A DNA stretch of 64,000 nucleotides from Corynebacterium vitaeruminis DSM 20294 (GTDB lineage: Bacteria > Actinomycetota > Actinomycetes > Mycobacteriales > Mycobacteriaceae). Location of the stretch: positions 2,170,001-2,234,000 of the forward strand of contig NZ_CP004353.1 in the NCBI RefSeq assembly GCF_000550805.1, read 5' to 3'. Below the pieces are notes generated by a model. It was not told the DNA's origin and made no database searches. It saw only the letters and a list, made by a program, of their open reading frames with translations. Both the position numbers and the translations under genes were made by a program. Positions 43,709 to 52,240 of the stretch are shown in pieces. Each line of letters starts with the position of its first letter. Within the stretch, counting starts at the first letter, position 1.

Positions 43709-44994
43709 TAAGCGGTCTTTTCCTCCTCGTCGCGGGCGACGAGCTGCGGTTCCGCCTCGCCGCGGACGACCTCGGCGGTGATGACGACCTGGGAGATGTC
43801 CTCGCGATCGGGGATGTCGTACATGACCGGCACGAGCAGCTCCTCCATGATGGCGCGCAGTCCTCGGGCGCCGGTGCCCCGCTCGATGGCGCGATCGGCG
43901 ATCTCCTGGAGCGAGTCCTCCTCGAAGACGAGCTCGACCCCGTCCATCTCGAACAGGCGCTGGTACTGCTTGACCAGCGAGTTCTTCGGCTCGGTGAGCA
44001 CGCGCACGAGCGAGTCCCAGTCGAGGTTACCCACGGTGGCAACGATCGGCAGGCGCCCGATAAACTCCGGGATGAGGCCGAACTTGACCAGATCCTCCGG
44101 GCGGACGTCCTTGAACACGTCGACCTCGTCGCGGTCCTCCTTGCCCACCAGCTCGGCGCCGAAGCCCAGGCCCTTCTTGCCGCGGCGCTCCTCGATGACC
44201 TTCTCCAGGCCCGCGAAGGCGCCCGCGACGATGAACAGGATGTTCGAGGTGTCGAGCTGGATGAAGTCCTGGTTGGGGTGCTTGCGCCCGCCCTGCGGCG
44301 GGATCGAGGCGACGGTGCCCTCGAGGATCTTCAGCAACGCCTGCTGCACGCCCTCGCCGGAGACGTCTCGGGTGATCGACGGGTTGTCCGACTTGCGCGA
44401 GATCTTGTCCACCTCGTCGACGTAGATGATGCCGCGCTGGGCGCGCTGGACGTCGAAGTCGGCGGCCTGCAGCAGCTTGAGCAGGATGTTCTCCACGTCC
44501 TCGCCGACGTAACCAGCCTCGGTGAGGCTCGTGGCGTCCGCGATGGCAAAGGGCACGTCCAGCAGGCGGGCGAGCGTCTGGGCGAGGTAGGTCTTGCCCG
44601 AGCCGGTGGGGCCCAGCATCAAGATGTTGGACTTTTGCAGCTCGGTCTCGTCGTCCTTGTTCTTGCGCGGGCTTAGGGTGCGGGCCTCCTCGGCGCGCAC
44701 GCGCTTGTAGTGGTTGTAGACGGCCACCGACAGGATGCGCTTGGCGTCGTCCTGCCCGATGACGTACTTGTCCAGGAACGCCGAGATCTCCGAGGGGCGC
44801 GGGAGGCGGTCGCCGCCCTCCTTGGCGGCCTCGTTGGCCTGACCGAGCTCTTCCTCAATGATCTCGTTGCACAGCTCGATGCATTCGTCGCAGATGTACA
44901 CCCCGCCGCCGGCGATGAGCTTTTTCACCTGCTTCTGGCTCTTGCCACAGAATGAGCATTTGAGCAGATCAGCGCTTTCTTGCATGCGTGCCAT
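43708..44994 (-). CDS. clpX: ClpX ATPase
   Basis: A 428-residue AAA+ unfoldase that feeds proteins to ClpP. The N-terminal zinc-binding domain has CSFCGK and CDECIELC (residues 13-38), Walker [12 protein letters not shown] is near residue 122, Walker [11 protein letters not shown] near 190, and the IGF-like loop for ClpP binding is [10 protein letters not shown] near residue 280. Length normal. The clpP genes stand 2.7 kb away, separated by the degraded cluster. Confidence 0.97.
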   Translation of the reverse strand: MARMQESADLLKCSFCGKSQKQVKKLIAGGGVYICDECIELCNEIIEEELGQANEAAKEGGDRLPRPSEISAFLDKYVIGQDDAKRILSVAVYNHYKRVRAEEARTLSPRKNKDDETELQKSNILMLGPTGSGKTYLAQTLARLLDVPFAIADATSLTEAGYVGEDVENILLKLLQAADFDVQRAQRGIIYVDEVDKISRKSDNPSITRDVSGEGVQQALLKILEGTVASIPPQGGRKHPNQDFIQLDTSNILFIVAGAFAGLEKVIEERRGKKGLGFGAELVGKEDRDEVDVFKDVRPEDLVKFGLIPEFIGRLPIVATVGNLDWDSLVRVLTEPKNSLVKQYQRLFEMDGVELVFEEDSLQEIADRAIERGTGARGLRAIMEELLVPVMYDIPDREDISQVVITAEVVRGEAEPQLVARDEEEKTA

Positions 44995-45174
44995 TTAAGG
45001 TCGATCGTCTCTTTCTTCTTCCTCGTTGAAGCCTGCCCACGACTCGCGCGCGGCGCCTCGGGGCGAAGCCTACCGTGACTTCCCACTGTAGCCCCCGCAC
45101 GCCGCCCGGCGCACGTACGCCACGGCGCGTGTGCGGGAGGCTGCGGGCAGGACCACAGACACTACACTGAAGCA

Positions 45175-45582
45175 ATGATTATCGCAGCCGCCCGCCCCGA
45201 TCAGGTCGACGAGATCGTCGCGCTGTGGGAGAAGTGCCACCTTACAGAAGAAGGCGACGATCCGTCGCTCGACGCCCAGCAGATCATGGATTCGCCCATG
45301 TCGATCCTCATGGTCGCCGAGGCCGACGACGACCCGCGCGTCGTGGGCACGGCGGTCGCGGGCTTCGACGGCCACCGCGGCAACATTTACTACCTGGCTA
45401 CCTCGCCCGAGCAGCCTCGCGTCGCACAGGAGCTGATGCAGACCGCCTGCGACTGGCTCGCCGATCGCGGCGCCGCGGCCGTCACGGTACTCGCCAGCGA
45501 GGCGTCGCTCGGCTTCTTCGAGGAGCGCGGCTTTAAGCGTTCGCCGTCGATCGCCGTCAGCAGGTCGCTTATCGACGGCTAA
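45175..45582 (+). CDS. GNAT-family N-acetyltransferase
   Basis: A 135-residue acetyltransferase. It starts IIAAARPDQVDEIVALWEKC, has the central strand VVGTAVAGFDGHRGNIYYLA, the acetyl-CoA loop SPEQPRVAQELMQTACDWL and the closing FFEERGFKRSPSIA, as in YpeA-like enzymes. Divergent from clpX. Substrate unknown. A GCTTATCGACG variant of the motif forms the end of the coding sequence. Confidence 0.88.
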   Translation: MIIAAARPDQVDEIVALWEKCHLTEEGDDPSLDAQQIMDSPMSILMVAEADDDPRVVGTAVAGFDGHRGNIYYLATSPEQPRVAQELMQTACDWLADRGAAAVTVLASEASLGFFEERGFKRSPSIAVSRSLIDG

Positions 45583-45597
45583 AGCGCGCGACCCCGG

Positions 45598-46371
45598 TCA
45601 GAGGTTCTGGCGCAGATTGTTGCCAGCCGTCTCCCCGCCGTCGATGGCGATGCTTGCCCCGTTGACGAAGCGGGACTCGTCGCTTGCCAGGTAGACGATG
45701 AGCTGGCTGATCTCCTCCGGCTCCGCGGCGCGCCCGGCGGGGATCTGCCCGTAGCCGCGCTCGAGGTTGGCCGTGAGCGGGGTGTTGACGCTGCCCGGGT
45801 GCACGGAGTTGACCCGCACCCCGAACTCGCCGAAGTCCAGCGCCGAGGTCTTGGTCAGCCCCAGCACGCCCCACTTGGCGGCGGAGTAGGCGGCGCGGCC
45901 CTTAAACCCGGTCAGCCCCGCGATGGAGGAGATGTTGATGATCGAGCTGGTCTCGTTCTTCTTCAGCTCCGGGAGGGCCGCGCGCATGCCGTAGAACGTA
46001 CCGTTGAGGTCGATGTCGATGGTCAGCCGCCAGTCCTCGAGCGTGGTGGTCTCGGCGGTGCCCGGCCGGTAGATGCCCGCGTTATTGACGAGCACGTCGA
46101 GCGTGCCGAAGGCCGCCACCGTGGCGGCCACCGCCTGCTCCCAGGATTCGATGTCCGTGACGTTCAAGTAGACGGACGCAGCGGCCTTGCGGCCGAGCTC
46201 CTCGTTGATCGAGGCCGCGACGGACTCCGCGAGTTCGGCCTACAGGTCGGCGATCATGACGCTGGCCCCCTCGCGGGCGAGCGCGCGGGCGTGGGAGGCG
46301 CCCATGCCCTGGGCGCCTCCGGAGATGAGTGCAACTTTGCCGGGAACGCGCCCGGCCGGTGTGGTGTTCAT
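45598..46371 (-). pseudogene. Short-chain dehydrogenase/reductase with in-frame stop
   Basis: The frame from ATG 46371 to the stop at 45598 would give a 257-residue SDR: cofactor motif ALISGGAQGMGASHARAL, NNAG (VLVNNAGIYRP), catalytic YSAAK preceded by IINISSIAG, and C-terminal SIAIDGG. A TAG at 46240-46242 interrupts codon 44 (IADL-stop-AELAES), where a CAG Gln codon would restore the frame by one base change. Everything else is intact, so the mutation is recent, or a sequencing error. A steroid or 3-hydroxyacyl dehydrogenase is the nearest type. Confidence 0.82.
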
Positions 46372-46381
46372 ACCCTCCACA

Positions 46382-46640
46382 CTAGGCCGCGACGGTGAGG
46401 GCGTCGGATACCGCGAAGTCGGCCTCGGTGATCTCTCGCACGCCCTCGATGGTTTCGCCCTCGGCGAGCTCGACCAACGTGAGCCCCTTTTCCTTGTCGA
46501 CACTGAACACCGCGTGGTTGGTGATGATAAGGTCGACGCACGCGGCACCGGTCAGCGGCAGCGAACACTGGTTCTTCAGCTTCGACTCCCCCTTCTTGTT
46601 GGTGTGCTCCATCATGACGATGATGCGCTTGGCCCAAACG
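46382..46640 (-). pseudogene. C-terminal fragment of a 3-oxoacid/3-oxoadipate CoA-transferase beta subunit
   Basis: The minus strand encodes AKRIIVMMEHTNKKGESKLK, NQCSLPLTGAACVDLIITN and HAVFSVDKEKGLTLVELAEG, the last third of an ScoB/PcaJ-type protein. Everything before AKRIIV is missing: the sequence changes abruptly near 46637 and the opposite-strand regulator gene starts 20 bp further. About 130 N-terminal residues and the alpha-subunit gene are absent. It lies 10 bp upstream of the broken SDR in the same direction, so they were probably an operon. Confidence 0.85.
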
Positions 46641-46656
46641 CTTCGGGAGCCACGCC

Positions 46657-47684
46657 ATGACCACCTCCCCCAACCGCATCCGCGCGATCCACCAGTCCCT
46701 CGTCGACCGGCTTTCCACCCTCTCGCCCGGCTCGAGCTTCATCGCGCTGGTCCGCGGCGCCCAGGGATCGGGCAAGACGCAGGTCATCCGCGACATCACG
46801 GCGAACCTCACCGGCTGGAACGTGGCGAGCGCCTCGGCGACACCGTCCTCCTCCCGCTCCTTTTGTGGAGCGGGGTGACCTCCGCCCTCTACCGCGGCGA
46901 CCGGCAGCTGACGCGCTTCTACCTCTCCCGCATGAGCCTGCCCCACGACAGCCTCGCCATCCAGCGCGTCCCCGCCCTCATGAGCCAGATACTTGCAGCC
47001 TCCATGGCCAACTACGTCCCCGCGGCTCTGCGGATCGGCGCTTCGCTTCTGGACTACGACGCCACCCACGACATCTCCCACCCCGGCTTCTGGCCGTGGC
47101 AGGACGTCTACGCGCAGCAGCTGCTTCTCGCGGGATTGGACGACCAGGCCCGGGAGCTCGTCGACGTCACGATGGATCGTACCGCCCTATCCCCGATACA
47201 GTCCCTGATGGCGAAGCTGGGGGTTCCGCTCGCCAACATCCTCATCCACCGCGGCGAGGTGACCCGCGGGATGCGGTACTTTGAGGAGGCCGTCGAGCAG
47301 ATCTCCCCACTTGGGCTCCCCGCCTACGAGTCGCGGATCCTCTACGAGTACGGCCGCGTGCTCCGGCGATTGGGCAGGCGCCGGGAGGCCGAGGGCGTCT
47401 TCGCCCGCGCCGAAGAGGTCTTCGCGGCGATGGGGGCGGCGGAGTTCGTGGAGCGCTGCCGCAGGGAACGCCGCGTCGGCGGCCTGACTCCACACGCCCC
47501 GAAGGACCCGCTCACCGCGCAAGAGCGCGAGATCGCCACCCGCGTAGCCCAGGGTGCCATCAACCGCGAGGTCGCCTCCGACCTCTTCCTCTCCACGAAA
47601 ACGGTGGAGTACCACCTCACCAACATCTACAAAAAGCTCGGCGTGCGCAACCGCAAGGAGCTGCGCGAGAAGTTCGCCCGATAA
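46657..47684 (+). pseudogene. Collapsed LAL-type LuxR regulator (PcaO-like)
   Basis: The first 63 codons encode the N-terminus of a large ATP-binding LuxR regulator, with the P-loop RGAQGSGKTQVIRDI. The frame then ends at 46878. The sense resumes in another frame at about 46870 (SALYRGDRQLTRFYL) and runs to 47684 with tetratricopeptide-like helices and a complete LuxR HTH domain (LTAQEREIATRVAQGAIN, TKTVEYHLTNIYKKLGVRN). Family members have about 850-900 residues; only about 340 remain, so roughly 1.6 kb was deleted and the join is out of frame. In C. glutamicum a regulator of this type (PcaO) sits in the beta-ketoadipate cluster between clpX and clpP2. Confidence 0.82.
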
Positions 47685-47694
47685 CGCCCGAGAG

Positions 47695-47731
47695 CCAAAA
47701 AAGGGCGGCCCACCCGTAGGTGAGCCGCCTT
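47695..47731 (-). terminator. Terminator of clpP1-clpP2
   Basis: Minus strand AAGGCGGCTCACC / GGTGGGCCGCCCTT with a CTAC-type loop, followed by TTTTTT. Confidence 0.9.
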
Positions 47732-47743
47732 AACTAAGAAGCG

Positions 47744-48373
47744 CTAGCCGTTGAGCTTGCGGTACTCGAAGACCTGGTCCACGATGCCGTACTCCAGGGC
47801 CTCCTGGGCCGTGAGGATCTTGTCGCGGTCGGTGTCCTCGCGAACCTGCTGCGGGGTCTTGCCAGTGTGGCGGGCCAGTGTCTCGTCCATGAGCGTACGC
47901 ATGCGCTCGATCTCGCGGGCCTGAATCTCCAGGTCGGAGACCTGGCCGCGCGCACCCTCGGTCGCGGGCTGGTGGATGAGCACGCGGGCGTTGGGCAGCA
48001 TGGCGCGCTTGCCGGGGGCACCGGCGGCCAGCAGCACGGCGGCGGCCGACGCCGCCTGGCCAAGGCAAACGGTGCGCACGTCGGGGCGCACGTACTGCAT
48101 GGTGTCGTAGATCGCCATGAGCGAGGTAAACGAGCCGCCGGGCGAGTTGATGTACATGGTGATCTCGCGATCGGGGTCGAGGCCCTCGAGCACGAGCAGC
48201 TGCGCCATGATGTCGTTGGCGGTCACGTCGTCGACCTGGTTGGCCAGGAAGATGATGCGCTCTTCGAACAGCTTGTTGTACGGGTCGGTGGTCTTGGTGC
48301 CGTAGGCGGACTGCTCGACGAACTGCGGAAGCACGTAACGAGCAGAAGGCATAACCATTCCGTTGTCATTCAT
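47744..48373 (-). CDS. clpP2: ClpP2 protease subunit
   Basis: A 209-residue serine protease subunit. Catalytic Ser lies in GQAASAAAVLLAAG (about residue 110), His in VLIHQPATEG (about 135) and Asp in EDTDRDKILTA. The N-terminal MPSARYVLPQFVEQSAYGTK is typical of actinobacterial ClpP2. In actinobacteria ClpP1 and ClpP2 form a mixed 14-mer fed by ClpX and ClpC1. 39 bases after clpP1; same operon. Confidence 0.96.
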   Translation of the reverse strand: MNDNGMVMPSARYVLPQFVEQSAYGTKTTDPYNKLFEERIIFLANQVDDVTANDIMAQLLVLEGLDPDREITMYINSPGGSFTSLMAIYDTMQYVRPDVRTVCLGQAASAAAVLLAAGAPGKRAMLPNARVLIHQPATEGARGQVSDLEIQAREIERMRTLMDETLARHTGKTPQQVREDTDRDKILTAQEALEYGIVDQVFEYRKLNG

Positions 48374-48412
48374 GGGGTGATTCTCCTCTGGTTTCTAATC
48401 TCTGTTACGCGC

Positions 48413-49009
48413 TTAGTTGGCGATCGGGCCCTCGGCCAGCGTGATCACGTGATCGACCAAGCCATATTCCTTGGCCTGCTGGGCGGTGAACCAGCGGTCG
48501 CGGTCGGAGTCCTTGGTGATCTGCTCGAAGGTCTGGCCGGTGTGCTCGGCGATGAGCTCGGCCATCTCGCGCTTGGTCTGGGCGAACTGCTCGGCCTGGA
48601 TGGCGATGTCGGCCGCGGTGCCGCCGACGCCAGCGGACGGCTGGTGCATCATGATGCGCGCGTGCGGCAGGGCGTAGCGCTTGCCTTTGGTGCCGCCGGA
48701 GAGCAAGAACTGGCCCATGGAGGCGGCAAGACCCATGCCATAGGTGGCGATGTCGCACGGCGAGTACTTCATGGTGTCGTAGATAGCCATGCCCGCGGTG
48801 ACCGAGCCGCCGGGGGAGTTAATGTACAGCGAGATATCGCGGGTGGGATCCTCTGCGGTCAGCAGCAGGATCTGGGCGCAGAGCTTGTTGGCGATTTCGT
48901 CATCGACCTGGGTGCCTAGGAAGATGATGCGCTCGCGCAGGAGGCGCTCGTAGACGCTATCGCTCAGGTTCATGCCGCTACCGGCCGCCATGCGGATGAG
49001 ATCGCTCAT
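48413..49009 (-). CDS. clpP1: ClpP1 protease subunit
   Basis: A 198-residue ClpP with [20 protein letters not shown] (catalytic Ser near 98), [13 protein letters not shown] (His near 123) and [11 protein letters not shown] (Asp). First gene of clpP1-clpP2. A ClgR-type box is 113 bp upstream of its start. Confidence 0.96.
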   Translation of the reverse strand: MSDLIRMAAGSGMNLSDSVYERLLRERIIFLGTQVDDEIANKLCAQILLLTAEDPTRDISLYINSPGGSVTAGMAIYDTMKYSPCDIATYGMGLAASMGQFLLSGGTKGKRYALPHARIMMHQPSAGVGGTAADIAIQAEQFAQTKREMAELIAEHTGQTFEQITKDSDRDRWFTAQQAKEYGLVDHVITLAEGPIAN

Positions 49010-49118
49010 GAATGTTCTCTCCTTGATTTAAGTGATGTTCACGGCACCCTGGCACTTACATGCCTTGAGTGCTTAATGCTCACCACGATACATGGCGCAC
49101 GCAACAAAGCGCCGCCTT

Positions 49119-49132
49119 GTTCGCTCATAGCG
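49119..49132. promoter_or_regulatory. ClgR-type binding site upstream of clpP1
   Basis: GTTCGCTCATAGCG contains the perfect inverted repeat CGCT-CAT-AGCG, the ClgR consensus known for clpP1P2 and clpC in corynebacteria and mycobacteria. Confidence 0.8.
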
Positions 49133-49157
49133 TTGCGGCCGCCAGCCGAAGGCTATG

Positions 49158-49175
49158 CGTCGGCAAGCAAATGCC
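49158..49175 (-). repeat. Dispersed motif between clpP1 and tig
   Basis: Minus-strand GCTTGCCGACG followed by CATAGCC and preceded by GGCATTT, directly beyond the tig terminator. Confidence 0.6.
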
Positions 49176-49209
49176 AAAAGACCCGGCCACCGCGATGGGT
49201 GCCGGGTCT
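49175..49209 (-). terminator. Terminator of tig
   Basis: Minus strand AGACCCGGC / GCCGGGTCT with inner ACCC/GGGT pairs, then TTTTGG; 15 bp after the tig stop. Confidence 0.88.
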
Positions 49210-49223
49210 GAAAAGGAGAAGAA

Positions 49224-50567
49224 CTAGTTCTCCTCTGCCTCGTCCTCTTCCAGGCCGAAGTACTCGTTGGCGTCGACGTCGTTGCCCTCGGTGTCCTTGA
49301 CCGTGGTGCGAACGATCGCGGAGGCCAGGGCCTTGCCGCGGCGGACGTCGGAGAACAGCTGGGCAATCTGGCCGGACTGCTGCAGCTGGACGATGAACTG
49401 GTTCGGGTCCATGCCGTAGGACTGCGCGGTGAACAGGATGTGGTCGGTCAGCTCCTGCTGGGAGACCTCCGGGTCCTCCTGCTCGGCGAGAACGTCGAGG
49501 AACAGCTGGGTGCGAACGGCCTCGGAGGCGGCCTCGCGGGTGTTCTTATCGAACTCCTCGCGGGTGGTGCCCTGCGCCTCAAGCAGCGCGTTGAGCGCGT
49601 CCTCGTCGTGGGCCAGCTGGCCCAGGATCTGGTGCTGCTGGGCGTGCACCTGCTCGTCGACAACGCCCTGCGGCAGCTCGAACTCGGACTGAGCCAGGGC
49701 CGCCTTGAGCACCTCGTCGCGGATCTGGGACGCCTGGGCGGTCTTGGCGTTGGCCTCGACCTGCTCGGTCATGGACGCGCGCAGCTCCTCGACGGTGTCG
49801 AACTCGGACGCCATCTGGACGAACTCCTCGTCCAGCTCCGGCAGCTTGCGCTCCTTGGTCTGGGCGACGGTGACGGTGACATTGGCCTCCTCGCCAGCGT
49901 GCTCGCCGTTTTGCAGCTTGGTGGTGAACTCGGCGGACTCGCCGGTCTTCAGGCCGCGCAGGGCGGTGTCGAGGCCATCGATGAGGTCGCCGGCGCCGAC
50001 CTTGTAGGACAGGCCCTCGGCCTTAGCCTCCTCGATCTCCTTGCCATCGACGGTGGCGGACAGATCGATGACGGCGAAGTCGTTGGTCTTCAGCTTGCGC
50101 TTGGTGTCCTTGAGCTCGCCGAAGCGCTCGCGCAGGCGGTCGATCTCGGCGTCGACGGCCTCGTCGTCCGCCTTGATCGGGTCGACGGTGACCTCGATGG
50201 CGGAGAAATCCGGAACGGTGATCTCGGGGCGGACATCGACCTCGGCGGTGAACTCGACGAGCTCGCCGTCCTCAAGCTTGGTGATGTCGATGGTGGGCTG
50301 GCCCAGAACGATCAGCTCGTTCTCCTCGCAGGCCTGCTGGTAACGGGTGGGCAGCATGTCGTTGACGACCTGCTCCAGGACCGGACCGCGGCCGATGCGA
50401 GCATCGATGAGCTGACGCGGTGCCTTGCCCTTGCGGAAACCAGGAATGGTTACCTGCTGTGCCAAAGCCTTGTAAGCCTGGTCGATCTCACCCTGGAGTT
50501 CCTCGAAGGGAACCTCGACAGTGAGCTTCACGCGGGTCGCGCTCAGCTTATCGACGGAAGTCTTCAA
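49224..50567 (-). CDS. tig: Trigger factor
   Basis: A 447-residue ribosome-bound chaperone. The N-terminal ribosome-binding domain has the signature [12 protein letters not shown] near residue 45, the FKBP-type prolyl isomerase domain lies at about 160-245 ([37 protein letters not shown]), and the C-terminal helical domain is long and acidic. Full length for actinobacteria. It is followed by its own terminator, so clpP1P2 start anew. Confidence 0.97.
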   Translation of the reverse strand: MKTSVDKLSATRVKLTVEVPFEELQGEIDQAYKALAQQVTIPGFRKGKAPRQLIDARIGRGPVLEQVVNDMLPTRYQQACEENELIVLGQPTIDITKLEDGELVEFTAEVDVRPEITVPDFSAIEVTVDPIKADDEAVDAEIDRLRERFGELKDTKRKLKTNDFAVIDLSATVDGKEIEEAKAEGLSYKVGAGDLIDGLDTALRGLKTGESAEFTTKLQNGEHAGEEANVTVTVAQTKERKLPELDEEFVQMASEFDTVEELRASMTEQVEANAKTAQASQIRDEVLKAALAQSEFELPQGVVDEQVHAQQHQILGQLAHDEDALNALLEAQGTTREEFDKNTREAASEAVRTQLFLDVLAEQEDPEVSQQELTDHILFTAQSYGMDPNQFIVQLQQSGQIAQLFSDVRRGKALASAIVRTTVKDTEGNDVDANEYFGLEEDEAEEN

Positions 50568-50612
50568 CTTCAGTCACTCTCCTGATCATGTAATGGAATA
50601 AAAGTGGACTAG

Positions 50613-50658
50613 ATAAAACTAACACCCCCACCCAAAAAACTATTGGATGAGGGTGTTA
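50613..50658 (-). terminator. Terminator of tRNA-Pro
   Basis: Minus strand TAACACCC / GGGTGTTA with further pairing TCATCCAA/TTGGGTGG and a TTTTTT-containing loop, ending in GTTTTATC, 8 bp after the tRNA. Confidence 0.8.
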
Positions 50659-50666
50659 ATTCTTGT

Positions 50667-50739
50667 CGGGACGACAGGATTTGAACCTGCGACCCCCTGC
50701 TCCCAAAGCAGGTGCGCTACCAAACTGCGCCACGTCCCG
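50667..50739 (-). tRNA. tRNA-Pro (TGG)
   Basis: Acceptor stem CGGGACG/CGTCCCG, D-loop with AGTTTGGTAGC, anticodon loop TTTGGGA giving anticodon TGG, and T arm with GGTTCAAATCC. No CCA is encoded. Confidence 0.96.
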
Positions 50740-50846
50740 GAATGCGTACCCACAAGCTGATTTCTCACTTGTCCCGCCGCGCGCACGCGGGGTACGCAGC
50801 TACTTTAGCCGCGCGCCGAGGAAAACTCCAAATCCTTGTTGCTTTC

Positions 50847-50866
50847 GCTTTCCGACGCCTACGGCA
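50847..50866 (+). repeat. Extended dispersed motif beside the attachment site
   Basis: GCTTTCCGACGCCTACGGCA, two core changes but complete extension, preceded by TTGCTTTC, in noncoding DNA 55 bp from the tRNA-Gly duplicate. Confidence 0.7.
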
Positions 50867-50921
50867 CCCACCCCCGGGACGCGAGAAGCCGCCGGGATGC
50901 ACCCAGCGGCCTGCGAAAACT

Positions 50922-50962
50922 TGGAGGGAATGACGGGAATCGAACCCGCGTTATCAGTTTGG
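50922..50962 (-). repeat. attachment-site copy: 41-bp duplicate of the tRNA-Gly 3' end
   Basis: Identical over 41 bases to 51737-51777, which is the tRNA-Gly gene from the encoded CCA through the T arm to the anticodon loop. Identity stops sharply on both sides. This is the typical result of tyrosine-integrase insertion at a tRNA 3' end. Confidence 0.85.
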
Positions 50963-51165
50963 TAATCCCCTGGAAACGCGATGCGTTCATCATGCTGTGG
51001 AGTTCTACGACATTCTGAAAGCCCCCAATGACACTTGCTTAAGAATTCCATTTGCTTCATCGGGTGCCATCGTTGCACCACAAGAATCGTTTACGCAGGT
51101 TGAGACCCATGGGATCGAAAACTGATACTTTGTCAGGCTGAAATCTCGTGGGTAGCATTTCCGCC

Positions 51166-51558
51166 ATGAATACAACTACAAACAACTCTTTTGGGGCGCT
51201 AGTCCGCGCCGGACGCAATAAACTCGATATCACCCAGCAGCAGCTCGCCGACATGGTCGGCCGCTCCCGAAAATGGATGGTGCAGGTCGAGAAGGGCGAA
51301 CGTTACGATACCTCGGAAGACATGCGTATCGATCCGGATATGGTGGTAAAAATCGCTCTCATCTTAGACATTGATCCAGTAGAGGCTCTTTATGCAGTCG
51401 GCGCACCGAAAGATACGTGGCCCGACTTCTCGCATTTACGTTTGGCCAGCGACAATGTCAGAGTCGTTGACATCACCTCACTCACGCCAGAACAAACAAA
51501 GCTCGTCGAAGGGATGATAGACGAGTTTAGGAAGCTCAATCGTAAGGTCGAACAATAA
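51166..51558 (+). CDS. XRE-family HTH regulator in a tRNA-linked island remnant
   Basis: A 130-residue protein with an XRE/Cro helix-turn-helix at about residues 9-60 (FGALVRAGRNKLDITQQQLA, VGRSRKWMVQVEKGERYD). The C-terminal 50 residues end in a helix (LVEGMIDEFRKLNRKV). ATG at 51166 or GTG at 51148. Codon use is AT-richer than in the surrounding genes (ATA, AAA, TTT, GTA), which points to foreign origin. It is the only gene between the two copies of the tRNA-Gly repeat. No cognate toxin, integrase or prophage gene is next to it. Confidence 0.85.
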   Translation: MNTTTNNSFGALVRAGRNKLDITQQQLADMVGRSRKWMVQVEKGERYDTSEDMRIDPDMVVKIALILDIDPVEALYAVGAPKDTWPDFSHLRLASDNVRVVDITSLTPEQTKLVEGMIDEFRKLNRKVEQ

Positions 51559-51687
51559 AAGAGCTGAACCACAGGTTGAAAGTTCCCTCTATTTTGTGAG
51601 GTGGTATTTCATGCGCACGCTACCGAGAAACGGTTGGTCCACATTCAGGCCAACGTTTCCTGTGGAGGCGTGTTCTGCCTGGGCATG

Positions 51688-51730
51688 CAAAAGCGCCTAA
51701 ACTGCTTTCTTACCTGCATGTTTAGGCGCT
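51688..51730 (-). terminator. Terminator behind tRNA-Gly
   Basis: Minus strand AGCGCCTAAAC/GTTTAGGCGCT, 17-base loop, then TTTTG, 7 bases after the CCA of tRNA-Gly. A second hairpin (GAAACG-TTGG / CCAA-CGTTTC) at 51628-51659 follows. Confidence 0.8.
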
Positions 51731-51736
51731 CCACTG

Positions 51737-51777
51737 TGGAGGGAATGACGGGAATCGAACCCGCGTTATCAGTTTGG
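51737..51777 (-). repeat. attachment-site copy inside tRNA-Gly
   Basis: The 3' 41 bases of the intact tRNA-Gly gene, identical to 50922-50962. Confidence 0.85.
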
Positions 51778-51811
51778 AAGACTGAAGTATTAGCCACTAT
51801 ACGACATTCCC
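51737..51811 (-). tRNA. tRNA-Gly (TCC), CCA encoded
   Basis: Acceptor GGGAATG/CATTCCC, discriminator T, genomic CCA at the 3' end, anticodon loop CTTCCAA with anticodon TCC, T arm GGGTTCGATTCCC. It is the integration target of the element downstream. Confidence 0.95.
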
Positions 51812-51932
51812 ACTGCGAAAGAACCGACGCAAAAGTAGCGCGTCCCTTTCTGCACCCTTACCATAGCCCAGCTCGTCAAAAACTGGCAAATGCCCCGTTC
51901 ACGGGCTTCGGCGGTCGGATAGACTGCAAGGC

Positions 51933-52163
51933 ATGCACCCAAAGATCATCGACACCGACACCGGCCACGAGCTGTGGACCGCCAGCGAGTGCGCCGAGCT
52001 CTCCGGGACGGCACGCGGGACGTTTACCAGCTACGCTGGCCGCGGGCGCGCACCGGAGCCCGTGGCCAAGCTGCACGGGCTCACGCTGTGGGACGCCGAG
52101 GAGATTAGAGAGTGGATCAGCTCGCGGGCGAGCAAGAAGGCCCCCGACCATGGCCGTCGATAA
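51933..52163 (+). CDS. Small MerR/AlpA-like HTH protein
   Basis: A 76-residue protein with the pattern of an excisionase or AlpA-like winged helix: ELWTASECAELSGTARGTFT, SYAGRGRAPEPVAKLHGLTL, WDAEEIREWISSR. These small proteins bind DNA as regulators or recombination-directionality factors. It lies 120 bp beyond tRNA-Gly, outside the duplicated ends, so link to the element is uncertain. A motif variant (CGTCGATAAGC) is at its stop codon. Confidence 0.75.
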   Translation: MHPKIIDTDTGHELWTASECAELSGTARGTFTSYAGRGRAPEPVAKLHGLTLWDAEEIREWISSRASKKAPDHGRR

Positions 52164-52240
52164 GCGGGCGCGGGAACTATCAGGCTGCGCGTACCGTTAA
52201 GCAGTCGGTTTATTTATAAGGAAGAAGAAAGTAGTCCCCC

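Larger units (their letters stand above)
50740..51147. other. Noncoding region around the distal attachment repeat
   Basis: Holds the dispersed motif at 50847, a GC-rich hairpin GCCGC-GGG/CCC-GCGGC at 50891-50913, the 41-bp tRNA-Gly duplicate at 50922-50962 and, after it, lower-GC sequence leading to the XRE gene. I see no ORF. Confidence 0.55.

Noticed and set aside
51933-52163. Small HTH protein considered as the excisionase of the tRNA-Gly element
   Set aside because: It lies outside the two attachment copies, so it is not carried by the element as now delimited.
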